A DNA stretch of 53,306 nucleotides from Streptomyces albidoflavus (GTDB lineage: Bacteria > Actinomycetota > Actinomycetes > Streptomycetales > Streptomycetaceae), in NCBI RefSeq assembly GCF_000719955.1, contig NZ_JOII01000033.1, positions 1 through 53,306 on the forward strand, in the 5' to 3' direction. This document shows, piece after piece, positions 25,576 through 31,638 of this stretch. The position numbers were made by a program, and so were the translations under genes. The first letter of the stretch is position 1; each line of letters opens with the position of its first letter. The notes beneath the pieces were generated by a model that saw only the letters and a list, made by a program, of their open reading frames with translations, was not told the DNA's origin and did not search any database.

Positions 25576-25620
25576 CCCGAACTCCGGGCGAAGTCACGTG
25601 AACTCGCGCCCGAACTCCGG
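25576..25620. repeat. 12-bp direct repeat upstream of tadZ
   Basis: CCCGAACTCCGG occurs at 25576-25587 and again at 25609-25620, 33 bp apart (about three helix turns), each followed within 2-9 nt by GTCAC. It lies about 420-470 bp upstream of tadZ. It could be a pair of operator half-sites, or chance. Confidence 0.4.
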
Positions 25621-25774
25621 TCACGGCATTCACCTTGCAGAAGCCTGGGAAATGATGTGGATCTTGGTCGAAAACCGTGGACTACTCGCAGGTTGTGAAT
25701 AACTCCGTCACCCGGACGAGAACCGTCCGGCGGGAACTTCTCGAGAACCCCCGAAGAGAGGGGCGGAGATCTCC

Positions 25775-25885
25775 ATGAACATGGCGGAAGAACTCCTCAA
25801 CGGCCGGCCCTCAGGCGGGAGAGGAGAGGCGGGAGGAGACAAGAGTGACGAACCCGAGCATGTCGTCCGCAGGCCGCCGTCCTGA
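25775..25885 (+). CDS. Possible 36-residue small protein
   Basis: MNMAEELLNGRPSGGRGEA... ends PPS and a TGA. GGGGCGGAG lies 6 nt before the ATG, and two hairpins follow 38 and 111 nt after the stop, so ribosome site, frame and terminator-like structures are in the expected order. The third-position GC is about 72 percent, lower than in known genes here, and I do not recognise the sequence. It may be noise. Confidence 0.3.
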   Translation: MNMAEELLNGRPSGGRGEAGGDKSDEPEHVVRRPPS

Positions 25886-25922
25886 CGGTGCGTAATCGAA
25901 CGTCAGGCGGGGCGGGCATATG

Positions 25923-25961
25923 CCGAAGGCGCCTCGCGCGGCTCGCGCAAGACGCCTTCGG
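25923..25961. terminator. Hairpin in the tadZ-HAD intergenic region
   Basis: CCGAAGGCG (25923-25931) pairs with CGCCTTCGG (25953-25961) across 21 nt. It may end the small putative gene at 25775 or act as an RNA structure; no T tract. Confidence 0.45.
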
Positions 25962-25995
25962 TGGGTCCGGGCCCGTCAAACGTGCCCGGACATGC

Positions 25996-26030
25996 GACGA
26001 CCCCCGCCGGGGGGGAGAGCGGGGGTCGTC
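25996..26030. terminator. 12-bp perfect hairpin before the HAD gene
   Basis: GACGACCCCCGC (25996-26007) pairs with GCGGGGGTCGTC (26019-26030) with an 11-nt loop. It lies about 135 bp upstream of the HAD promoter and probably insulates it. Confidence 0.55.
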
Positions 26031-26164
26031 CCCACGGCCGACTCGGGGGGGGAGGAGCCGGACCGGGGTAGCACGGTCGCGAACGATCCGTGACGTCCAT
26101 GGTGTACCCGAGGGCCTTCTCAGGCAAACCCACGCGCCACACCTTACGCCGAATGGTGGGCGCC

Positions 26165-26170
26165 TATGCT
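26165..26170 (+). promoter_or_regulatory. -10 box of the HAD gene; fixes the GTG start
   Basis: TATGCT is followed by 7 nt and GTG at 26178. The ATG at 26166 lies inside this hexamer and so is unlikely to be transcribed. No ribosome binding site precedes either codon. Confidence 0.55.
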
Positions 26171-26177
26171 CGACCCC

Positions 26178-27038
26178 GTGGAAAACCGCTCCTTGCCCCG
26201 CACCGCAGCCTTCTTCGACCTGGACAAGACGGTCATTGCGAAGTCGAGCACACTCACCTTCAGCAAGTCCTTCTACCAAGGCGGGCTCATCAACCGCCGC
26301 GCCGTACTGCGCACCGCGTACACACAGTTCGTGTTCCTCGCGGGCGGCGCCGACCACGATCAGATGGAGCGCATGCGCGCCTATCTCTCCTCCCTCTGTC
26401 GTGGCTGGAATGTGCAGCAGGTGAAGGAGATCGTCGCGGAGACCCTGCACGATCTGATCGACCCGATCATCTACGACGAGGCCGCCTCGCTGATCGAGGA
26501 GCACCACGCCGCCGGGCGGGACGTGGTGATCGTCTCGACCTCCGGCGCGGAGGTGGTCGAGCCCATCGGCGAGCTGCTCGGCGCCGACCGCGTGGTGGCC
26601 ACCCGCATGGTGGTGGGCGAGGACGGCTGCTACACCGGCGACGTGGAGTACTACGCCTACGGCCCGACCAAGGCGGAGGCCGTGCGCGAGCTGGCCGAGA
26701 GCGAGGGGTACGACCTGGCGCGCTGCTACGCGTACAGCGACTCGGCGACCGATGTGCCGATGCTGGAGGCGGTCGGCCACCCGCACGCGGTCAATCCGGA
26801 CCGGACGCTGCGCAAGGAGGCGGTGGCCCGCGAGTGGCCGATTCTCGACTTCCACCGGCCGGTCCGGCTCAAGCAGCGCCTCCCCTCCCTCTCCCGGCCC
26901 CCGCGTCCGGTGCTGGTCGCCGCGGCGGCCGTCGGGGCGGCCGCCGTCACCGCCGGGGTCGTCTGGCTGACCGCCCGCTCCCGGCGGAGTTCGGCGGCCG
27001 CCCAAAGAAGTGGCCGCCCGGGTTCCGCTTCGGCCTGA
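26178..27038 (+). CDS. HAD-IB family phosphatase with C-terminal membrane anchor (SerB/CicA-like)
   Basis: 286 residues from GTG 26178 (ATG 26166 is in frame but lies in the -10 box). HAD motif I is FFDLDKTV (Asp14, Asp16), motif II VIVSTSG, motif III Lys in GPTKAEAV, and motif IV YSDSATDVPML. The cap region is of the HAD-IB type (phosphoserine phosphatase-like). The last ~35 residues include a hydrophobic helix, VLVAAAAVGAAAVTAGVVWLTA, then a basic tail, so the enzyme is probably tethered to the membrane. The substrate is not determined; a phosphomonoester such as phosphoserine or a lysophospholipid is likely. A small RNA gene seems to follow. Confidence 0.86.
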   Translation: MENRSLPRTAAFFDLDKTVIAKSSTLTFSKSFYQGGLINRRAVLRTAYTQFVFLAGGADHDQMERMRAYLSSLCRGWNVQQVKEIVAETLHDLIDPIIYDEAASLIEEHHAAGRDVVIVSTSGAEVVEPIGELLGADRVVATRMVVGEDGCYTGDVEYYAYGPTKAEAVRELAESEGYDLARCYAYSDSATDVPMLEAVGHPHAVNPDRTLRKEAVAREWPILDFHRPVRLKQRLPSLSRPPRPVLVAAAAVGAAAVTAGVVWLTARSRRSSAAAQRSGRPGSASA

Positions 27039-27056
27039 GGAGGAGTACAAAGGAAG

Positions 27057-27290
27057 TAACGGCCCGCGAGACCAGGGACATCCGAGAGGATGACCTTTCA
27101 CGCAGCAAGGCCCCACGGACCGCACAGGACCGCCGAGTACCCACGCCACGCAGGACCCGACGAATCGGGTAAGCCGTTCCAGGCACCGGGCAAAGACTCC
27201 GGCCGGGCGGCACATCGCGAGGGACGCTTGGTAACCCGACGGCCCTGTGAAGCAGCGGTACGCGTACGCGTACCGCTGCTTCTTCGTTCT
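27057..27290 (+). ncRNA. Candidate 6S-like small RNA (position of S. coelicolor scr3559)
   Basis: The gap between the HAD gene and the Fic-like gene has no coding frame but looks like an RNA unit. A possible promoter, TTCCGC (27023-27028), 17 nt, TACAAA (27046-27051), overlaps the end of the HAD gene, and a perfect 16-bp hairpin with TTCTTCGTTCT follows at 27249-27282. The expected transcript is about 225-230 nt. From memory, S. coelicolor scr3559, reported as a 6S RNA homologue, maps between SCO3558 and SCO3559, the same gene pair. I could not fold the whole RNA by hand, so the 6S assignment rests on position, size and terminator. Confidence 0.5.
27249..27286. terminator. Strong bidirectional hairpin
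   Basis: GAAGCAGCGGTACGCG (27249-27264) pairs with 27267-27282, only TA lying between the arms. On the plus strand it is followed by TTCGTTCT. It would end the candidate small RNA (plus) and the Fic-like gene (minus, stop at 27311). Confidence 0.8.
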
Positions 27291-27310
27291 CCCGGGCTTC
27301 GGCCCCCCGC

Positions 27311-28159
27311 TCAGGCGGCTCCGCGCTGGAGCGCCTCGCAGACGGCGGTGGATTCGCGGGCGCCCAGTTCGAGGGCCTTGCCGCAGTGGGTGATCCAGGC
27401 GGCCATCCCCTCCGGCGTGCCGGAGACGTAGCCGTCGAGGGCGGCGACGTAGGCGGCCCGGCCCAGCTCTGCGTGGCCGACCTCGGCCGGGCAGATGGAC
27501 TTGGGGTCGAGACCGCTGCCGACCAGCACGATGCGCTCGGCGGCGCGGGCGATGAGGCCGTTGTGCGAGGTGAAGGGGCGCAGCGCCAGCAGTTCGCCGT
27601 GCACCACGGCGGCGGTGACCAGCGCGGGGGCGGCCGAGCCGGCGAGGAGCAGCGAGTTGAGGCCGTCGAGGCGGCCGGCGACCTCGTCCGCGTCGGGCTG
27701 GGCCAGCTCGATCAGCGGCTCGTCGGCGCGCTCACCCGCCTTGCGGGGACGGCCCACGGTGTCGTCGCTGTCGGCGGCGGCGACCAGGTGGAGGCGGGCG
27801 AGGACGCGCAGCGGCGACTGGCGCCAGATGGAGAGGAGCTGGCCCGCCTCGGCGGTCAGCCGCAGCGCGGCGCCGACGGTCCGGTCCTCGCCGAGGCTGA
27901 AGTCGCTGCGGCGGCGCAGTTCCTCCAGGGCCCAGTCGGCGCCCGCCAGCGCGGCGGAGGCGCGGGCTCCGCGCAGCGCCGCCTCGGAGGTGATCTCCGT
28001 GCTGCGCCGGCGCATGACGCGGTGGCCGTAGACCCGGTCGACCGCCTTGCGCACGGATTCCACGGCTTCGGGCACCCCGGGCAGCTCGCCGAGCGCGACC
28101 AGGGGGTCGGCCGGTCCTGCGGCGGGCGTGGGGCCTGCGGACGCACGTGACGTACTCAT
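27311..28159 (-). CDS. Degenerate Fic-domain protein
   Basis: 282 residues, mostly helical, cytoplasmic. The segment LLALRPFTSHNGLIARAAERIVL (motif at 194-206) aligns with the Fic core HxFx(D/E)GNGRxxR, but the catalytic His is Arg and the anion-binding GNGR is HNGL, so AMP transfer is not expected. Helices before it (LLSIWRQSPLRVLARLH, LNSLLLAGSAAPALVTAAVVHGEL) fit the Fic/Doc fold. Other streptomycetes, as I recall, carry it under the name 'oxidoreductase' (SCO3559), which nothing in this sequence supports. ATG 28159 is 7 nt after TACTGT with no ribosome site. It is divergent from the CooC-like gene with 101 bp between. Confidence 0.72.
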   Translation of the reverse strand: MSTSRASAGPTPAAGPADPLVALGELPGVPEAVESVRKAVDRVYGHRVMRRRSTEITSEAALRGARASAALAGADWALEELRRRSDFSLGEDRTVGAALRLTAEAGQLLSIWRQSPLRVLARLHLVAAADSDDTVGRPRKAGERADEPLIELAQPDADEVAGRLDGLNSLLLAGSAAPALVTAAVVHGELLALRPFTSHNGLIARAAERIVLVGSGLDPKSICPAEVGHAELGRAAYVAALDGYVSGTPEGMAAWITHCGKALELGARESTAVCEALQRGAA

Positions 28160-28166
28160 GGGTACG

Positions 28167-28172
28167 ACAGTA
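28167..28172 (-). promoter_or_regulatory. -10 box of the Fic-like gene, leaderless start
   Basis: TACTGT is followed by CGTACCC (7 nt) and the ATG at 28159. An in-frame TTG at 28177 overlaps this box and is unlikely to be used. Confidence 0.5.
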
Positions 28173-28246
28173 CGCAACGCGCACCGTCACCCCACGATGG
28201 AGTGGTCTTCTTCACGCCGGTTCGCCACGCACCGCACCGGGCGCAC

Positions 28247-28252
28247 TACGCT
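28247..28252 (+). promoter_or_regulatory. -10 box of the CooC-like gene
   Basis: TACGCT is followed by 8 nt and the ATG at 28261, so the mRNA is probably leaderless. The GTG at 28255 would be too close to the box. Confidence 0.45.
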
Positions 28253-28260
28253 AGGTGAAC

Positions 28261-29247
28261 ATGAAGATCGGTTTCGTTGGGAAGGGCGGCAGCGGCAAGA
28301 CCACGCTGTCCTCCCTGTTCATCCGCCACCTGGCCACCACCGGCGCGCCCGTCGTCGCCGTGGACGCCGACATCAACCAGCACCTCGGCCCCGCCCTCGG
28401 GCTGGACGACGCCGAGGCCGCCGCCCTGCCCCCGATGGGCGGCCACCTCCCGCTCATCAAGGAGTACCTACGCGGCGACAACCCCCGCATCGCCTCCGCC
28501 GAGACCATGATCAAGACCACCCCGCCGGGCCGCGGCTCCCGCCTGCTGCGGGTGGACGAGGAGAACCCGGTCTACGCGGCCTGCGCGCGCCCGGTGCGCC
28601 TGGACGGCGGCGAGGTCCGCCTGATGGCGACCGGCCCGTTCACCGAGTCGGACCTCGGGGTGGCCTGCTACCACTCCAAGGTCGGCGCCGTGGAGCTGTG
28701 CCTCAACCACCTGGTCGACGGCGCCGGCGAGTACGTCGTGGTCGACATGACGGCCGGCTCGGACTCGTTCGCGTCGGGCATGTTCACCCGCTTCGACATG
28801 ACCTTCCTGGTCGCCGAGCCGACCCGCAAGGGCGTCTCGGTCTACCGCCAGTACCGCGAGTACGCCCGGGACTTCGGCGTCGCCCTCCGCGTCGTCGGCA
28901 ACAAGGTGCAGGGCCCCGACGACCTGGAGTTCCTGCGCGAGGAGGTCGGCGAGGACCTGCTGGTGACGGTGGGGCACTCCGACTGGGTGCGCGCGATGGA
29001 GAAGGGGCGCCCGCCGCACTTCAGCGCGCTGGAGGCGGAGAACCGGGCCGCGCTGGAGACGCTGCTGGCCACCGCGGACGCGGCCTACGGGCTGCGCGAC
29101 TGGGAGCGGTACACCCGGCAGATGGTCCACTTCCACCGGAAGAACGCGGAGAGCTGGGGGAACGAGCGGACGGGGGCCGACCTGGCCGCGCAGATCGACC
29201 CCGAGTTCCTCCTCAGCGAGGACGCCGTCCTCGCCCTGCCGGGCTGA
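28261..29247 (+). CDS. CooC/MinD-like P-loop ATPase
   Basis: 328 residues. It begins MKIGFVGKGGSGKTTLSSLF, a deviant Walker A (KGGSGKT) of the SIMIBI class, followed by VVAVDADINQHLGPALGL (switch I Asp) and YVVVDMTAGSDSFASG in place of the usual DxxAGxE Walker B. The family includes CooC, a nickel-insertion factor for CO dehydrogenase, but no CO dehydrogenase gene is seen here. The C-terminal third is helical and ends without a membrane anchor. Its partner is unknown; divergence from the degenerate Fic gene, with a shared 101-bp promoter region, suggests they may be co-regulated. Confidence 0.82.
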   Translation: MKIGFVGKGGSGKTTLSSLFIRHLATTGAPVVAVDADINQHLGPALGLDDAEAAALPPMGGHLPLIKEYLRGDNPRIASAETMIKTTPPGRGSRLLRVDEENPVYAACARPVRLDGGEVRLMATGPFTESDLGVACYHSKVGAVELCLNHLVDGAGEYVVVDMTAGSDSFASGMFTRFDMTFLVAEPTRKGVSVYRQYREYARDFGVALRVVGNKVQGPDDLEFLREEVGEDLLVTVGHSDWVRAMEKGRPPHFSALEAENRAALETLLATADAAYGLRDWERYTRQMVHFHRKNAESWGNERTGADLAAQIDPEFLLSEDAVLALPG

Positions 29248-29255
29248 CCGGCACG

Positions 29256-29286
29256 GGGGCCCGGTCGTGTTCACCCACCGGGCCCC
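29256..29286. terminator. Bidirectional terminator between convergent genes
   Basis: GGGGCCCGGT (29256-29265) pairs with ACCGGGCCCC (29277-29286) between the CooC-like stop and the stop of the opposing lipoprotein gene. Confidence 0.65.
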
Positions 29287-29293
29287 GGACCGG

Positions 29294-30568
29294 CTACGCG
29301 CCCTCGGCCTCGTCCTTGCCGGAGCCGCCGGACTTGGCGGGCGCGGCCGGGGTCTTCGCCGGGAACTTCGCCCAGCCCTGCTTCGGCTCCTTGCCGACCT
29401 TCAGGTCGCGGAGCTGGGCGAGGACCTTCGGGTCCTGGGCGTCCAGCCAGTCGACGAGCTGGCGGAAGGAGACGCACCGCGTCTCGGGCTTGGTGCAGAC
29501 GTTCTCGATCGTCTCCTCGATGGCGCGCATGTAGGCGCCGCCGTTCCAGGACTCGAAGTGGTTGCCGATGATCAGCGGCGCGCGGTTGCCCTGGTAGGCG
29601 CGGTCGTACGCCTGGATGAGGCCGTCGCGGAGCTGGTTGCCCCAGGTGTCGTGCATGGCCGGGTCGCCCTGGGTGGTGGTCCCGGACTGGTTGACCATGA
29701 AGTTGTAGTCCATGGAGAGCGTCTCGAACGCGCGCCCCGGCAGCGGCACGAGCTGGAGCGGGATGTCCCACAGCCCCTTCTTCTTGCCGGGCCAGACCTG
29801 GTTGCCGATGCCGCTGGAGTCGTAGCGGAAGCCGAGGTCGGCGGCGGCGCTGATGAAGTTCTCCTGGCCTTCGAGGCAGGGGGTGCGGGCGCCGATCAGC
29901 TCCTTGTCGTAGTCGAAGGGGAGCGGGGCGGCGTCCTTGAGGCCGCTGTGCGACTTCCAGGTCTTGACGAAGCTCTTGGCCTGGGCGATCTCGCTCTTCC
30001 ACTCGCCGACCGACCAGGTGCCGACACCGCCCTCCGGGCCGCAGAAGTGGCCGTTGAAGTGGGTGCCGATCTCGTTGCCCTCCAGCCACGCGCCGCGGAC
30101 CTCGCGGACGGTGTCGGCGATGCCCTCGCGGTCGTTGAAGCCGATGTCGGAGCGGCCCGCGCCGTGCTGCGGCGCCTGGTACTTCTCCTTCAGCTCCTCC
30201 GGCAGCAGATAGACGCCGCTGAGGAAGTAGGTCATGGTCGCGTTGTTGGCCTTGCCGACCTTGCGGAAGTGCGAGAAGAGCTTCTGGCTGTCCTCGCCGG
30301 CGCCGTCCCACGAGAACACGACGAACTGCGGCGGCTTCTGGCCGGGCTTCAGCCGCTGGGGGCGCGGCTGGAGCGGCTGGGCGCCGGTGTGGGCGGTGGA
30401 GCCGTCGCCGATGAGGCGTACGGCGTTCTCGGGGGCCGGGGCGGGGGACGCCTGGTCGCCGGGCTGCTGCCCGGCGCCGGTGCCGCGCTCCGTACCGCAG
30501 CCCGCCAGCCCCGCCGCGCAGACCGCTGCGGTGACGACGCCGACGGTGATCCTCCTGGTGGCGGCCAT
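29294..30568 (-). CDS. Secreted lipoprotein with polysaccharide deacetylase-like domain
   Basis: 424 residues. MAATRRITVGVVTAAVCAAGLAGC is a lipoprotein signal (lipobox LAGC, Cys24). The mature protein has a NodB-like fold: FVVFSWDGAGEDSQKLFSHF stands where TFDDG motif 1 should be, with one of the two aspartates missing, and GNEIGTHFNGHFCGP gives an HxxxH metal motif. Further segments are FRYDSSGIGNQVW and APLIIGNHFESW. It is about twice the length of a minimal NodB domain. Start 30568 is set by GGAAGAGG 9 nt upstream; the longer frame to 30742 is implausible. It probably acts on, or only binds, cell-wall or extracellular polysaccharide. Confidence 0.8.
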   Translation of the reverse strand: MAATRRITVGVVTAAVCAAGLAGCGTERGTGAGQQPGDQASPAPAPENAVRLIGDGSTAHTGAQPLQPRPQRLKPGQKPPQFVVFSWDGAGEDSQKLFSHFRKVGKANNATMTYFLSGVYLLPEELKEKYQAPQHGAGRSDIGFNDREGIADTVREVRGAWLEGNEIGTHFNGHFCGPEGGVGTWSVGEWKSEIAQAKSFVKTWKSHSGLKDAAPLPFDYDKELIGARTPCLEGQENFISAAADLGFRYDSSGIGNQVWPGKKKGLWDIPLQLVPLPGRAFETLSMDYNFMVNQSGTTTQGDPAMHDTWGNQLRDGLIQAYDRAYQGNRAPLIIGNHFESWNGGAYMRAIEETIENVCTKPETRCVSFRQLVDWLDAQDPKVLAQLRDLKVGKEPKQGWAKFPAKTPAAPAKSGGSGKDEAEGA

Positions 30569-31638
30569 CTCGGCACACCTCTTCCTTGGGTCGGGGTCTC
30601 CGGCTCGCCCGCGCTCGTCCGGCCGCGCCGCCGGGAAGTGCCGACCCCGGGACCGCCGGGACCTCCAGGCCCAGCCGCATGCGCCGTCAAGGTCGCACGG
30701 GCGGGTTCCGGCCCCTCCAAGACAAGCCGCATATAAGCGCACTATTCGCTCGCGCGGGTGAATCGATCACCCATTCACGGCTTTTGCCCCACCATGCTCT
30801 TTACTCTGCATTACGATCCGTTTACTCAGAGTTGATAGACGTGAGCCAGGCCCCGGCGTCGTCGCCCGCACCGCGACGCCGTTCCCGCGCCAAGGACCCC
30901 CACCCACCTCCGTCAACCACAGCCCGTCCGGACCGGCCCGCACCCGCCCCGGAACCAAGGGCGCGGTCCGGCGGTCGGCGGTGGTGATCCGCGGCGTCCG
31001 ACCGCTCCGTGCCGCCCGGCCGCACCCGGGGGCAGCGAGGGCGGGACCGCCGTCCGAGGTGGGCGCGCGGTCGTCAACACACAGGTTCCGCCCGGCCGGG
31101 TCGCCGGGCGGCAGCCCAGGGGTCCCAGACGGCCCCGGTTCCTCCATCCCGGGGGCCGGAGCCTCACCACCGGGGCGGGCAGCCCGCACCCGGCACCACC
31201 ACCGCAGGACAGAGACGGACGAGCGCGCCCGAAGGTGCCCCGGACCGGCACCCGAGGCCCCGGCACCCCGCACTCCGCCCCCGGCACACCCAGGTCAGGG
31301 CGGAGACGACAGCCAAGACCGAGCCGCCACGCCCGCGACCTTGGCGGGCCCGGACCCGTCAGCCGGCCCGCCCCACAACCACGCGACCCCACACGCCAAC
31401 ACCCGACAGGAACCGACGACATGGAGACGGGCGGTACCAGCGACCGATGAGCGACCAGTACGCACCGGGACCCGATCCCGCACCCGGGCGGCGTCCCCCA
31501 CCCAGGCCGGCACGGGCCCGCCCCACGGGCACGCCGCCCGCCTCCCCGACGACCACCTCCCCAGCGGCGAGCCCCGACGCCCCCGCGCACCTCGGCGCGG
31601 AACCCGCGCCGAGGACGGCACCACCTGAGGAAGTACGC
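30569..31638. other. About 1 kb region upstream of the SulP/carbonic anhydrase gene
   Basis: No gene is convincing. An AT-richer stretch at about 30735-30840 probably holds promoters for the divergent genes. From about 30850 to 31580 the plus strand is extremely rich in C and poor in T, with repeated CCC/ACC triplets that open all frames; in-frame readings (for example from 31447, MSDQYAPG...) are Pro/Arg/Thr-rich without resemblance to known N-termini. A hairpin at 31590-31614 lies just before the ribosome site. Confidence 0.45.
31590..31614 (+). promoter_or_regulatory. Perfect hairpin just upstream of the SulP/CA ribosome binding site
   Basis: CCTCGGCGCGG (31590-31600) pairs with CCGCGCCGAGG (31604-31614) over an AAC loop. 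The GAGGAA ribosome site begins about 12 nt later (31627) and the ATG is at 31639. The position suits an attenuator or a leader RNA element; no function is known. Confidence 0.5.

Larger units (their letters stand above)
25154..26165. other. About 1 kb divergent region between tadZ and the HAD gene
   Basis: It holds the tad operon upstream region, an AT-richer patch at about 25620-25710, a 12-bp direct repeat, one possible small gene (25775-25885) and two hairpins (25923-25961, 25996-26030). The tad promoter must be here but no clear boxes were recognised. Confidence 0.45.

Noticed and set aside
30841..30987. A 48-codon frame starting GTG 30841
   Set aside because: Pro/Arg/Ser-rich, no ribosome site, no correct -10 spacing, no resemblance to known proteins.
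31009..31638. N-terminal extension of the SulP/CA gene by about 210 residues
   Set aside because: The extension is Arg/Pro/Thr-rich without homology, and a good ribosome site precedes ATG 31639.
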